Of a DNA stretch of 64,000 nt, positions 1 through 8,927 are shown piece after piece (position 1 is the stretch's first letter; each line of letters begins with the position of its first letter). The position numbers and the translations under genes are program-made. The notes below the pieces were generated by a model that was not told the origin of the DNA, ran no database searches, and was given only the letters and a program-made list of their open reading frames with translations. This DNA is from Corynebacterium halotolerans. GTDB taxonomy: Bacteria; Actinomycetota; Actinomycetes; Mycobacteriales; Mycobacteriaceae. The DNA lies in NCBI RefSeq assembly GCF_001056295.1, contig NZ_JVMD01000023.1:1-64000 (forward strand), given 5' to 3'.

Positions 1-43
1 CCCACCCGTTACAGCGGGTGGGGTTGCGCATTCGGGGTGGGTT
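1..43. repeat. Partial copy of dispersed hairpin repeat (family A)
   Basis: This is the right half of an inverted repeat whose left arm is cut by the window edge. Bases 16-43 match the right arms of the elements at 22741 and 60319, sharing the core GCATTCGGGGTGGGTT. A CCCACCC/GGGTGGG pair with an 8-base loop survives at 1-22. The next gene (178-1041) points toward it, so by analogy with the other copies it probably lies between convergent genes and ends transcription. The rest, up to 177, is G-rich low-complexity sequence with no gene that I can support. Confidence 0.6.
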
Positions 44-177
44 AGCCGGGATGGGCCGGTGGTCCGGGAGGATGGGGCGGCGGCGGAGGAAGCTGGGCAG
101 GCGAGGACCCAGCGGTGGCGGCAACGGCGGCGGAGGCGGCGGCCGGGGAGGTGGGCCGTGTGGTTCCTCGGCCGGGT

Positions 178-1041
178 TTACTTCAGCCCGTGCACACGTC
201 GCATGAGGGCCAGCGTCGCCTCCGTCGGCAAGATGCGCGTCAGCGGCACGACCAGCCCAGCCCGCGATCCGCGCGCGACCAGGGGCAGCGGGCGGTCGGC
301 GGTGATTTCGCGCATGATCGTCTCGGCGACGTCCTCGGCGGAGATGCCCTTGGCCTCGTTGGCGTCGAGGTTGCGCACCATCGTGGTGGTGTCCTCGCGG
401 TAGGGCGAGCCCTCGGCGGCGCCGTACTTCGTGCGGCGGGTGGAGATGCCGGTGTTGATGCTCCCCGGCTCCACGACGGTGACGCCGATGCCGAAGCGCG
501 ACACCTCGCCGCGCAGCGCCAGGCCGAAACCGCGCAGCGCCGCCTTCGTGGCCACGTACGACGACCGGTGCGGCAGCGGCAGGCTGCCCAGCATCGACCC
601 GACCAGGATCACCCGGCCGCGGCCGGCGGCGCGCATCCCCGGAAGCAGCCGCTGCACCAGATCCACCTGGCCCAGCACGTTGACCTGGAACACCCTGTTC
701 AGGGCGTCGGCGGGCAGCTCCTCGAAGGGGCCCGACTGGCTTTCGCCGGCGTTGGCCACGACGACGGTCGGCGCCCCGCCCGCCAGGACCCGGTCGGCCG
801 CGGCGGCGATCGACGCGGGGTCGCCCATGTCGAGCGCCACCATCCCGATGCCCCCGGGATGCGGCGCACCGGCGCCCTTGCGGGAGGTGCCGATCACCTC
901 GAACCCGGCGTCGCGCAGCGCCTCCGCGCACGCCCAGCCGATGCCCGACGACGCGCCGGTGACCAGCGCCCGGCCGCGCACGGTGGGCAGCTTCGGCCCG
1001 TGGGTCAGCGCGGTGCGGGGCAGGCCCTTCGCGGCCGCCAC
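178..1041 (-). CDS. Short-chain dehydrogenase/reductase (SDR)
   Basis: This is a 287-residue NAD(P)-dependent oxidoreductase of the classical SDR fold. A Rossmann glycine motif TGASSGIG lies near residue 29, followed by VVVANAG (in place of NNAG). The catalytic Ser is in ILVGSM and the YVATK motif supplies the Tyr and Lys. The length is normal for the family. The GTG start at 1041 lies one base after the stop of the upstream gene, so the two are probably co-transcribed and translationally coupled. The partner resembles trans-acting enoyl reductases, which suggests lipid or ketone reduction, but the substrate cannot be read from the sequence. Confidence 0.88.
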   Translation of the reverse strand: MAAAKGLPRTALTHGPKLPTVRGRALVTGASSGIGWACAEALRDAGFEVIGTSRKGAGAPHPGGIGMVALDMGDPASIAAAADRVLAGGAPTVVVANAGESQSGPFEELPADALNRVFQVNVLGQVDLVQRLLPGMRAAGRGRVILVGSMLGSLPLPHRSSYVATKAALRGFGLALRGEVSRFGIGVTVVEPGSINTGISTRRTKYGAAEGSPYREDTTTMVRNLDANEAKGISAEDVAETIMREITADRPLPLVARGSRAGLVVPLTRILPTEATLALMRRVHGLK

Positions 1042-1042
1042 G

Positions 1043-2488
1043 TCACTTCACCTTTCGGGCTTCGATCTTCATGCCGCCCTCGCGCAGGCGGTCGACCAGC
1101 GCGTCGCCGATGCCGGACGCCGGGGTGAGCACGCCGTACCGGTTCGGCAGGCGATCGCGGTCGAAGGCCAGGGCCAGCGCGGCGGCGGAGATCATCATCG
1201 CCGTGCCGTCGTAGCCGGGGTCCTTCTCCAGTTCGACGCGGCTGGTCCACTGCGCGCCGGACAGCGTCACCGAGTGGACGTCGATGGTGAAGCGGCCGCG
1301 GGCGCGGCTTTCCTCCGACGGGCCCTCGCCGGGCGCCGGCAGCTTCTTGTCCAGCAGCTTCGCGGTGGGGCCGAACATCATGCCGCCGATCAGCGCGCCC
1401 ATGCCGGCCTTCACGGCGCGGGCACGGGCGGCCGACTTCAGGCCGCGGCCGACGGACATGACCTCGCGGTAGCGGAAGCCCTCGCCGTAGCCGACGGAAT
1501 CGCCGGCGTTGGCGCCGTTGACGTTGGCGCCGCCGAGGCCCGCGCCGTCGGTGCCGGGATCGCCCTCGACCCCGCGCTGCCCGGCGTCGGCGTCCAGCAG
1601 CGCGGCGGTGCGGCGCACGATGCGGGTGTTGTACGGCGCCATGAAGAACGGCGCGAACGCCCCGGATTCGCCGGCGTAGACCTCTTCGCGGGCGACGATG
1701 GGCGCGTCGTCCTGGTAGGACGGCCCCGGGCCGCGCATGCCCGGGTTGAGGGAGTACGCCGACCGCACGATCCGGCCGAGCTCCTTGTTCTCCTTGAGCT
1801 CCTGCAGCTGCCGGCGCATCGAGTCGATCGTGCCGCCGGACACCCCGCCGCGCATGTGGGTGACCACGAGGGTGGTTTCTCCGAGGTTTCCGTCGCCGGC
1901 GGCCGCGGCGGCGTCGTGAAGCACCTTGACGCCGATGTCCGACGGGATGGAATCGAAGCCGCACGAGTGGACGATGCGCGCGCCGGTGGACTTGGCCAGC
2001 TCGTGGTTGGCGGCGATGGAGTCGTGGGCGAAGAGGACCTCGCCGGTCAGGTCGACGTAATCCGTGCCGGCGGCGGCGCAGGCGTGGGCCAGTTTCCTGC
2101 CGTAGCTGGCGTAGGGCCCGACGAGGGTGAGCACCACGCGGGTGGATTCGGCGAGTTCGCGCATGTCCGATTCGGAGGAGGCGTCGGCGACGATGAGCGG
2201 CCAGTCCGCCGCCGTCGTCGCGCGGGCGCCGTCGCCGGCGGGGGCTCCGGCGAGGCCGTCGCGCACCGCGGAGAGCTTCGCGCGGTCGCGGCCGGCCAGG
2301 GCGATCGACGTCTCGGCGGGCGCGTGGGCGGCGAGATGCTTTGCGACGAGTTCGCCCACGAACCCGGTGGCGCCGAACACCACGATGTCGTGGGGGCGGC
2401 CGGCGCGGTCGGGCGCGGTGCGGTCCGTCGCGGTCGAAGCGTCGTCGATCCGGTCGGTTCGTTCAGAGGCGTTGTCGTCCCGTGTCAT
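1043..2488 (-). CDS. Trans-acting enoyl reductase / saccharopine dehydrogenase-like protein
   Basis: This 481-residue protein begins with about 30 disordered residues and then a Rossmann motif, GATGFVGELVAKHLA. The layout, including LVGPYASYG and HSCGFDSIPSD, matches the saccharopine dehydrogenase-like trans-acting enoyl reductases of mycolata, which reduce double bonds in lipid or polyketide intermediates. A Gly/Asn-rich insertion around residues 290-325 looks disordered and is atypical. A TAGCGT -10 box ends 6 nt before the ATG, so the mRNA is probably leaderless. It is the first gene of a two-gene unit with the SDR at 178-1041. The lipid substrate is unknown; a true lysine-pathway saccharopine dehydrogenase is unlikely. 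Confidence 0.82.
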   Translation of the reverse strand: MTRDDNASERTDRIDDASTATDRTAPDRAGRPHDIVVFGATGFVGELVAKHLAAHAPAETSIALAGRDRAKLSAVRDGLAGAPAGDGARATTAADWPLIVADASSESDMRELAESTRVVLTLVGPYASYGRKLAHACAAAGTDYVDLTGEVLFAHDSIAANHELAKSTGARIVHSCGFDSIPSDIGVKVLHDAAAAAGDGNLGETTLVVTHMRGGVSGGTIDSMRRQLQELKENKELGRIVRSAYSLNPGMRGPGPSYQDDAPIVAREEVYAGESGAFAPFFMAPYNTRIVRRTAALLDADAGQRGVEGDPGTDGAGLGGANVNGANAGDSVGYGEGFRYREVMSVGRGLKSAARARAVKAGMGALIGGMMFGPTAKLLDKKLPAPGEGPSEESRARGRFTIDVHSVTLSGAQWTSRVELEKDPGYDGTAMMISAAALALAFDRDRLPNRYGVLTPASGIGDALVDRLREGGMKIEARKVK

Positions 2489-2540
2489 GGCCCCACGCTA
2501 ACGGCGCGGGTGGCTTTTCGCCCGCTTTTCGGGCGTTCTT

Positions 2541-2569
2541 TTGTAGACAGCTCGGTCTAAGGGCATAAT
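2541..2569 (+). promoter_or_regulatory. metB promoter
   Basis: A -35 element TTGTAG (2541-2546) and a -10 element CATAAT (2564-2569) are separated by 17 bases. They lie 88 bases before the metB ATG. The operator at 2544-2559 fills the spacer and overlaps the -35, the geometry expected for repression. Confidence 0.6.
2544..2559. promoter_or_regulatory. McbR-type operator (TAGAC-N6-GTCTA)
   Basis: The 16-mer TAGACAGCTCGGTCTA fits exactly the TAGAC-N6-GTCTA consensus known for McbR, the TetR-type master repressor of methionine and cysteine genes in Corynebacterium glutamicum. It sits between the -35 and -10 of metB, a classical McbR target. It also lies 56 bases before the divergent gene that starts at 2488. 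A related site is at 54456. Confidence 0.8.
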
Positions 2570-2656
2570 GGCGTGAACCTCGCCCGCCGTCCGCCGGTTG
2601 CGCAGATGCGCAGCCAACGGCGGCGGGCACCAGTCACGAGCAGGAGACGATCGCAG

Positions 2657-3907
2657 ATGAGCCAGGCCGACGCCGCCCAGTCCCAGGCCCCCGGGGACGG
2701 CGCCGACTACGACTCGACCCGCGGGGCGCAGCGCCCGGAGCGCCCGGAGCGCCGCTTCGACACCGCCGCGGTGCGCGCGGGCTACCACCCCGACTCGCTG
2801 TACGGCCCGGTCAACGTGCCCATCTACGCCAGCTCGACCTTCGCCCAGGACGGCGTCAACGTGCTGCGCGGCGGTTTCGAGTACACGCGCGTGGCCAACC
2901 CGACGTCCGCCGCGCTCGAGTCCGCCATCGCCGAGCTGGAGGGCGCGAAGTACGGGCGCGCCTTCGCCTCCGGCATGGCGGCGACGGACATCCTGCTGCG
3001 CGCGCTGCTGCGGCCGGGGGCGCACATCGTCATCCCGAACGATGCCTACGGCGGCACGTACCGCCTGGTGGACACCATGTTCGGGGACTGGGGCGTGGAG
3101 TACTCGGTGGCGGACCTCGGCAGCGTCGAGTCGGTGCGCGCGGCGATCAAGCCGACCACCACCGTGGTGTGGATCGAAACCCCGACGAACCCGCTGCTCA
3201 CCGTCGGCGACATCGCCGGCATCGCGGCGGCCGTCAAGGAGGCCAACGCGGAGCTGGGGGCGAACGCGAAGCTGATCGTGGACAACACCTTCGCGTCGCC
3301 GTACCTGCAGCGCCCGCTGGAGCTCGGCGCCGACGCGGTGCTGCATTCGACCACCAAGTACATCGGCGGCCACTCCGACGTCATCGGCGGCGCGGTGGTC
3401 ACGAATGACGCGGCGCTGGACGAGGAGCTGGATTTCCTGCGCGGCGGCATCGGCGCGACGCCGAGCGCCTTCGACGCCTACCTGACCGCCCGCGGCCTGA
3501 AGACCCTGGGCCTGCGCATGGACCGCCACTGCGACAACGCGGAGAAGGTCGCCGCGTTCCTGGCGACCCGACCGGAGATCTCGCAGGTGCTGTACCCCGG
3601 CCTGGAGTCGCACCCCAACCATGAGGTGGCCAAGGCGCAGATGAAGCGCTTCGGCGGCATGGTCTCGGCGCGCCTGGCCGGCGGCGCGGAGGCCGCGGCG
3701 AAGCTGTGCGAGTCGACCCGCGAGTTCCTGTTGGCCGAATCGCTGGGCGGCGTCGAGTCGCTCATCGAGGTCCCGGCGGGCATGACCCACCAGTCGACGG
3801 AGGGCACGCAGCTGGAAATCCCCGCCGACCTGGTCCGCCTGTCGGTGGGCATCGAGGACGCCGACGACCTCATCGCCGACCTGGCGCAGGCGCTCGACCG
3901 GCTTTAG
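2657..3907 (+). CDS. metB: Cystathionine gamma-synthase
   Basis: MetB joins an activated homoserine ester with cysteine to give cystathionine, the transsulfuration step of methionine synthesis, in the cytoplasm. The 416-residue protein is a typical Cys/Met-metabolism PLP enzyme: [13 protein letters not shown] near the start, the AFASGMAAT phosphate-binding region, [10 protein letters not shown], and the PLP lysine Lys234 in [13 protein letters not shown]. The ATG at 2657 is chosen because AGGAGA lies 9 bases upstream; an in-frame start at 2573 would add about 28 basic residues of unlikely sequence. The first 35 residues are disordered. Family members also act as cystathionine gamma-lyase, but the operator favours synthesis. 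Confidence 0.93.
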   Translation: MSQADAAQSQAPGDGADYDSTRGAQRPERPERRFDTAAVRAGYHPDSLYGPVNVPIYASSTFAQDGVNVLRGGFEYTRVANPTSAALESAIAELEGAKYGRAFASGMAATDILLRALLRPGAHIVIPNDAYGGTYRLVDTMFGDWGVEYSVADLGSVESVRAAIKPTTTVVWIETPTNPLLTVGDIAGIAAAVKEANAELGANAKLIVDNTFASPYLQRPLELGADAVLHSTTKYIGGHSDVIGGAVVTNDAALDEELDFLRGGIGATPSAFDAYLTARGLKTLGLRMDRHCDNAEKVAAFLATRPEISQVLYPGLESHPNHEVAKAQMKRFGGMVSARLAGGAEAAAKLCESTREFLLAESLGGVESLIEVPAGMTHQSTEGTQLEIPADLVRLSVGIEDADDLIADLAQALDRL

Positions 3908-3965
3908 GCGCAGTCGGCCGGGTGACCGACGGCGCGGCGCCGCGCATCGTCGAGAGGCGAGCCGG

Positions 3966-4883
3966 TCAGTTCCCGCCCGTAGTCCAGTTCCCCGTGCCGG
4001 CCAGAGCGACGATGTCGTCGTGCAATGCGGCGACCGGCGGGGTCATGGCCGGCGTGCGGCGGCGGACCATCCCCAGATCCCGATGGGCGGCCGGGGCGAT
4101 CGGGCGCAGGACGACGCCGGTCGTGGGGAGGAAAGGATCGTCGATGGGCAACAGCGCGACGCCCAAACCAGCGCTGACCAGCCCGGCGACGGTGGTCAAC
4201 TCCATCGACTCGAAGACGAGGCGGGGGCGGAAACCGGCGGCGTCGGCAAGCGAATCCAGCAACAGGCGCGTGCCGTAACCCGGCCGCATCGCTATGAACG
4301 GGTCGCGTTCCACCGACCGCAGGCGCAGCGGGGCGGTCGACCCGGCCAGCCGGTGGTCGGCGGGCATGCCGATGGCCAGCCGCTGGCGGGCCAGGGGCGT
4401 CCACTCCAGCGGCCCGCCGTCCAGTGACTCCGGTGGCCGGGGCCCCACGAGGGCGAGGTCGGCCTCGTCGGCGAGCACGCGATCGACCAGCAGGCGCGCC
4501 GCACCCTGGTGCAGCGTGATCTCCGCGTCCGGGCGGGCGGCCCGCGCGGCGCGGAGGATTTCCGGGACCATCCACGTGCCCAGCGAATGCATGAAATCCA
4601 GGCGGACGGGACCGTGGGCCGGGTTGACCAGGCGGGAAACCTCGGCGGCGCCGGCGCGCAGGGACTCCGTTGCGGCGGTGGCGGCGTCGGCGAAGGCGCG
4701 GCCGCGGGCGTTGAGCTCGAGGCCCCGGCCATCGCGGTCGAACAGCTTCGCCCCGAGCGACGCCTCCAGCCGCGCCAGACGACGCGACAGCGTGGGCTGC
4801 GGGATGCCCAGATTCGCCGCGGAATCCCCCATGTGGCGGGTCCGCGAGAGATCCAGGAACCAGTCCAGGTCGGTGGGGATCAT
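3966..4883 (-). CDS. LysR-family transcriptional regulator
   Basis: This 305-residue regulator has an N-terminal winged helix-turn-helix (residues 1-60, with GIPQPTLSRRLARLEASLG) and a C-terminal periplasmic-binding-like effector domain (about 90-295), the full LysR layout. It is divergent from the MFS gene at 4983 with 99 bases between, the usual arrangement for a LysR protein that activates its neighbour. TACCGT ends 7 nt before its ATG, so it is probably leaderless. The motif ATGCATTKGACG before both MFS genes is a candidate target. The inducer is unknown. Confidence 0.92.
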   Translation of the reverse strand: MIPTDLDWFLDLSRTRHMGDSAANLGIPQPTLSRRLARLEASLGAKLFDRDGRGLELNARGRAFADAATAATESLRAGAAEVSRLVNPAHGPVRLDFMHSLGTWMVPEILRAARAARPDAEITLHQGAARLLVDRVLADEADLALVGPRPPESLDGGPLEWTPLARQRLAIGMPADHRLAGSTAPLRLRSVERDPFIAMRPGYGTRLLLDSLADAAGFRPRLVFESMELTTVAGLVSAGLGVALLPIDDPFLPTTGVVLRPIAPAAHRDLGMVRRRTPAMTPPVAALHDDIVALAGTGNWTTGGN

Positions 4884-4941
4884 GGGTTTCACGGTAGCCG
4901 TGCAGGGGTGATGTTTCGCGGGCATCGTGCGCGGCTTTCCC

Positions 4942-4953
4942 ATGCATTGGACG
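4942..4953. promoter_or_regulatory. Candidate regulator motif before MFS gene 1
   Basis: ATGCATTGGACG lies about 30 bases before the MFS start and inside the inverted repeat CATGC-N7-GCATG. A near-identical 12-mer (ATGCATTTGACG, 6233-6244) lies before the second MFS gene. Shared position before two paralogues suggests a common LysR site or a -35 region. Confidence 0.4.
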
Positions 4954-4982
4954 CATGTTCGCATTTCATGGAGGATTCGATC

Positions 4983-6218
4983 ATGGAGCAAGGTCGGACC
5001 CCGGAGCCCGGCGACGGCCTGGCGCCCGGCGTCCCCGGCCACGGCCGCGCGCTGGTCGCCGTCGTGCTGGCGGGCGTGGCGTCGTACATGGCGCTGTACG
5101 CGACGCAGGCGCTGCTGCCGACGTTCACGTCGGACATGTCCGTCGATCCGGCGACGGCGGCGTTGACGGTGTCGGCGACGACGGGCGGCCTGGCCTGCGC
5201 GATCATCCCGGTGTCGGTGCTGTCGGAGCGTTTCGGGCGCCGCCGGGTGCTGCTCATCGGCGCACTGGCGGCCACGGCCCTGGGGCTGGCGTTGGCGGCC
5301 GCTCCGGGCATCGGGGCGCTGATCGCGATCCGCCTGCTGCAGGGCCTGGCCGTCGCGGGCGTGCCGGCGGTGGCCATGGCCTACGTGTCCGAGGAGGTCC
5401 ACCCCGACCATGTGCCGCGGGTGATGGGACTCTACGTCGCCGGCACGACGGTCGGCGGGTTGGCGGGCAGGATCATCCCGGCCGTGCTCGTCGACGTCGG
5501 CGGGTGGCGCGTCGCCGTGCTCGCATCGGCGGTCGTGTCCCTGGCGTTGGCGCTGGTCACGGCGTGGGTGCTGCCGCGGCAGCGTCGCTTCACCCCCAAG
5601 GAGCTCACGGTGGGCGGCGAAATTCGGGCGTTCGTCGGCCACCTGCGAAACCCGCGCCTGCTCGGCCTGTACGCGCTGGCCTTCACGTCGATGGGCGCGT
5701 TCGTGTCCATGTACAACTACGTCGGTTTCCGCTTGCGCGACACATCCGGGCTGCCCGCGAGCCTGGCCGGGTTGGTGTTCCTGATGTACCTGGCCGGCAC
5801 GTGGGGGTCGGCGCGGGCGGGTGATCTGTCGGGGAAGTTCGGGCGCAGGCCGGCGACCGTGGGGGCCATCGCGTTGGCGTTGGCGGGCGTGGCCCTGGCG
5901 GCGACGCCGTGGTTGGCCGCGCTTCTGCCGGGAGTGGCGGTGTTCACGGGAGGCTTCTTCATCGCCCATTCGCTTGCGTCGTCCGCGGTGGGGCTCATCG
6001 CGGTCCGCGACCGTGCGGAGGCCAGCTCGATGTACCTGTTCAGCTACTACCTGGGTTCGTCGATGGTCGGGTGGTTCTCCGGGCATGTGCTGGAATGGGG
6101 CGGCTGGGGGACGCTGATGGGATGGTTGGCCGTGCTTTTCACGGCCGCCGCCGTCGCGGCACTCGCGGGGACGCGGGGAATCCCCGAACCCACCGGCGAT
6201 GATGCCGAAACGGAATGA
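4983..6218 (+). CDS. MFS transporter (YnfM-like efflux permease)
   Basis: A 411-residue major facilitator with about 12 hydrophobic segments. The loop motif LSERFGRR follows TM2 and LSGKFGRRP lies in the second half, as in the MFS drug-efflux permeases of the YnfM group. SSMYLFSYYLGSS near TM11 is conserved in its neighbour. GGAGGA lies 7 bases before the ATG at 4983; an ATG at 4968 in frame is less well placed. It is divergent from a LysR regulator and followed by a close paralogue, which suggests local duplication. The substrate is not known. Confidence 0.9.
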   Translation: MEQGRTPEPGDGLAPGVPGHGRALVAVVLAGVASYMALYATQALLPTFTSDMSVDPATAALTVSATTGGLACAIIPVSVLSERFGRRRVLLIGALAATALGLALAAAPGIGALIAIRLLQGLAVAGVPAVAMAYVSEEVHPDHVPRVMGLYVAGTTVGGLAGRIIPAVLVDVGGWRVAVLASAVVSLALALVTAWVLPRQRRFTPKELTVGGEIRAFVGHLRNPRLLGLYALAFTSMGAFVSMYNYVGFRLRDTSGLPASLAGLVFLMYLAGTWGSARAGDLSGKFGRRPATVGAIALALAGVALAATPWLAALLPGVAVFTGGFFIAHSLASSAVGLIAVRDRAEASSMYLFSYYLGSSMVGWFSGHVLEWGGWGTLMGWLAVLFTAAAVAALAGTRGIPEPTGDDAETE

Positions 6219-6232
6219 AAACGACCACTGCA

Positions 6233-6244
6233 ATGCATTTGACG
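6233..6244. promoter_or_regulatory. Candidate regulator motif before MFS gene 2
   Basis: ATGCATTTGACG repeats the motif at 4942-4953 with one change and lies 22 bases before the second MFS gene. The conservation between otherwise different upstream regions suggests a shared control site. Confidence 0.4.
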
Positions 6245-6265
6245 AATATCTGACGTCGTCGCAGC

Positions 6266-7574
6266 ATGACGGGCATGAGCAACGTGCACCCCTCGGCCTC
6301 GGCACAGGAGTCCGCCGGCGCGGCCACGCCCGCGTCCACGGCGGCGGGCTCGCGTACGGACGCTTCCGTGCCGCCGGGCCTCACCCCCACCGACCCCGGG
6401 TTCCGTCGTGCGCTGGTGGCGGTGCTGTTCGCGGGCATCGCGTCGTTCCAGGCGCTGTACGCCACGCAGGCGCTGTTGCCGGTGCTCACGGATGACCTGG
6501 GCATCAGCCCGGCCACCGCCGCGCTGACGGTGTCGGCGACGACGGGTGGCCTGGCCTGCGCGATCATCCCGATGTCGGTGCTGTCGGAGCGTTTCGGCCG
6601 CCGTCCGATGATCCTCATCGGCGCGGTGCTGGCCACGGTGCTGGGCCTGACGCTGGCGCTGGCGCCCGGGGCGGCGGCGCTGATCGGCATGCGCCTGGTG
6701 CAGGGCGTGATCATCGCCGGCGTGCCCGCGGTGGCCATGACGTACGTGTCCGAGGAGGTCCACCCGCAGCACGTGCCGCGCATCATGGGCCTGTACGTGG
6801 CGGGCACGACGGTCGGCGGGTTGCTGGGCCGCATCATCCCGTCGGTGGTGCTGGAGTTCGGCGGGTGGCGCGTGGCGACGGTCGTGTCTTCCGTCGTCGC
6901 CTTCTCCTTCGCGCTGGCCACCGTGTGGCTGTTGCCGCGGCAGCGCCGGTTCACGCCGAAGACGCTGACGTTGGGCGGCGAGTTCCGGGCGATCGTCGGC
7001 CACCTGCGCAATCCCCGCCTGCTGGGGCTCTACGCCCTGGCGTTCCTGTCGATGGGCGGGTTCGTGTCGCTGTACAACTACGTCGGTTTCCGCCTGGGCG
7101 ACACCTTCGGCCTGTCCGCCGGCGTCGCCGGGATGGTCTTCCTGCTCTATCTCACGGGCACGTGGTCGTCGGCGCGCGCCGGCTCCTACGCGCAGCGCAT
7201 CGGGCGTCGTGAAGCAATGCTCGCCGCCATCGTGACCGCCATCGCCGGCCTGGCGCTGGCGGCCACGCCCTGGCTGGCGACGCTGCTGCTCGGCATCGCG
7301 CTGTTCACCGGCGGGTTCTTCGTGGCGCACTCGCTGGCGTCGTCGTCGGTGGGGCTCATCGCCACGTCCGACCGCGCCGAGGCCAGCTCGATGTACCTGT
7401 TCAGCTACTACCTGGGGTCCTCGGCGGTCGGGTGGTTCTCCGGCCACGTGCTGGACTGGGGCAGCTGGGGGGGTGCTGGTCGGCTGGCTGATCGGCCTGT
7501 ACGTCCTGGCGGGCGTCGCCGCGGTGGTGGGCACCAGCGGCATCCGGGCGATTCGCAGCCGGAAGACGGCTTAG
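6266..7574 (+). pseudogene. MFS transporter paralogue with a C-terminal frameshift
   Basis: This gene is about 435 codons long and a close paralogue of the MFS gene at 4983, sharing TVSATTGGLACAIIP, the LSERFGRR loop motif and SSMYLFSYYLGSS. The frame is intact up to a run of seven G at 7467-7473. Beyond it the frame runs on antisense to the next two genes with no membrane sequence. Removing one G restores VLVGWLIGLYVLAGVAAVVG, the expected TM12, ending at a TAG at 7572-7574. That stop overlaps the stop of the convergent Rieske gene by two bases. Either a sequencing error, a real loss of TM12, or a phase-variable tract could explain it. The start could also be the ATG at 6275. Confidence 0.82.
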
Positions 7575-7960
7575 CCGACGACGAGCTCGCCGTTGTCCGC
7601 CGCCATCTTCGCGGGCCCGGCGGGCTGGCGCGACGGGCCGGACACGACGTCGCCGGTGGCGATGTCGAAGTGCGAATTGTGCTCGGGGCAGACCATCACG
7701 CCGTCGCGCACGGCGTTGATGCGGCCGCCCTGGTGCGGGCAGTGCACGGACCACGCCTTGAACACGCCCTCTTCCGGCTGGGTGACCACGTAGTCGCCGA
7801 CGACCGTGCCGCCGCCGACCGGGATGTCCGCCGCCGCGACGCGCTCGACGTCGGAGCCGGGGGCGCACGCGGCGAGCAGGGCGCCGGCGGCGGTGGTGGC
7901 CGTGCCGAGCAGGAAGCCGCGGCGGGAGCAGGAGAACTTGGGGGCTGCCTTGTCGTTCAT
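7571..7960 (-). CDS. Rieske [2Fe-2S] lipoprotein
   Basis: A 129-residue stand-alone Rieske protein. The N-terminus has a twin-arginine signal (SRRGFLLGT, Arg13-Arg14) and a lipobox LLAAC with Cys32, so it is probably exported folded and lipid-anchored outside the membrane. The cluster ligands are complete: Cys74-Pro-His76 and Cys91-Pro-Glu-His94. The length is much shorter than the QcrA subunit, and no cytochrome bc genes lie nearby, so it is a small electron carrier of unknown partner. TACCCT lies 7 nt before the ATG, with a GAGGAG inside the gap, so the start could be leaderless or led. Confidence 0.9.
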   Translation of the reverse strand: MNDKAAPKFSCSRRGFLLGTATTAAGALLAACAPGSDVERVAAADIPVGGGTVVGDYVVTQPEEGVFKAWSVHCPHQGGRINAVRDGVMVCPEHNSHFDIATGDVVSGPSRQPAGPAKMAADNGELVVG

Positions 7961-8039
7961 GCTCCTCAGGGTACCCGGCAGGGCATTGCTTTACGACGGG
8001 CCGTCGCGCCCCCGATCGGCCCGGAGCCGCGGAGTGGCG

Positions 8040-8870
8040 TCACTGTTTCGGCCGCTCCCCGAAGATCGCCCGGCCCACGCGCACCGTTGTGGCGCCCTCG
8101 GCGATGGCCAGCTCGAAGTCGCCGGACATGCCCATGGACAGATCATCGAGGGTCACGCCGTCGGGAGCATTCGGAGCGATGCGGTCACGCAGTTCCCGGA
8201 GCGTGGCGAAGCACCGGCGCACGTCGGCGTCGCCATCCGGGGACGACGGGTCGGCGATCATTGCCATGGTCATGAACCCGCGCAGCCGGAGGTTCGGATA
8301 CGGGCCATCCGGGCCGAACTCATCGACGAAGGCCGCGACGTCATCGGGCGCGAGACCCGCCTTCTGCGGCTCATTGGACGTGTTGACCTGAATGAGCACG
8401 TCGAGGGTGCGGCCCGTGCCGCCTGCCAACCTCCGCTGCAGCGCCGCCGCGACCTTCGGGCGGTCCAGCGCCTGGAACTCGTCAGCGAATGCGGCGAGCT
8501 GGCCGGCCTTGTTCGTCTGCAACGGCCCGATGACCGCCCAGCGCGGCAGGGGGGTGATGGCGGCGGCATATCCGTCGGCCGAACCATCCGCGGCAGCGAC
8601 GGCGAAGAACTCCGCCTTCGCCGCGGCCTCCTGCACCCGATTCTCCGCCAACGTCGGGCACCCGGCGTCGCGAAGCACCGGCCAATCGGCGAGCACGGCC
8701 TCGGCGGGGACCGTCTTGCTCACCGGAAGCAGTCGGATCTCGGAGGGATCGCGGCCGGCGGTGCGGGCGGCGTCGTCGATGCGCGCGCGGATCGCGTCAT
8801 GGCGGGCGAGGACCTCCGCCGGGCTCGCGGGGCCGGAACCGGTGGGACACTCGGGCTCGTTGTGCTCCAT
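8040..8870 (-). CDS. YggS-family PLP homeostasis protein
   Basis: A 276-residue member of the YggS/PROSC family, which binds pyridoxal phosphate and tunes PLP and amino-acid pools rather than catalysing a known reaction. The PLP lysine is in LLPVSKTVP, and the TLAENRVQEA, WAVIGPLQTNKAG and LSMGMSGDFELAI blocks are in family order. It stands alone here; in many actinobacteria it is next to ftsZ. TAACCT ends 7 nt before the ATG, a leaderless pattern. Loops around residues 95-110 and 145-150 are longer than usual. Confidence 0.92.
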   Translation of the reverse strand: MEHNEPECPTGSGPASPAEVLARHDAIRARIDDAARTAGRDPSEIRLLPVSKTVPAEAVLADWPVLRDAGCPTLAENRVQEAAAKAEFFAVAAADGSADGYAAAITPLPRWAVIGPLQTNKAGQLAAFADEFQALDRPKVAAALQRRLAGGTGRTLDVLIQVNTSNEPQKAGLAPDDVAAFVDEFGPDGPYPNLRLRGFMTMAMIADPSSPDGDADVRRCFATLRELRDRIAPNAPDGVTLDDLSMGMSGDFELAIAEGATTVRVGRAIFGERPKQ

Positions 8871-8927
8871 GGCCCCAAGGTTACTGGGCGCCCCGGACCG
8901 ATCCGGGGCGTGCGGTACGTTCGATTC

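Noticed and set aside
1..177. A small gene before the SDR (18-206 or 59-403)
   Set aside because: The frames are Gly/Arg-rich, made by GC-rich low-complexity DNA and by a repeat, with no ribosome site and overlap with the SDR gene.
4509..4982. N-terminal extension of the first MFS gene
   Set aside because: The in-frame region overlaps the divergent LysR gene and encodes Arg/Gly-rich sequence without membrane segments; the ATG at 4983 has a good ribosome site.
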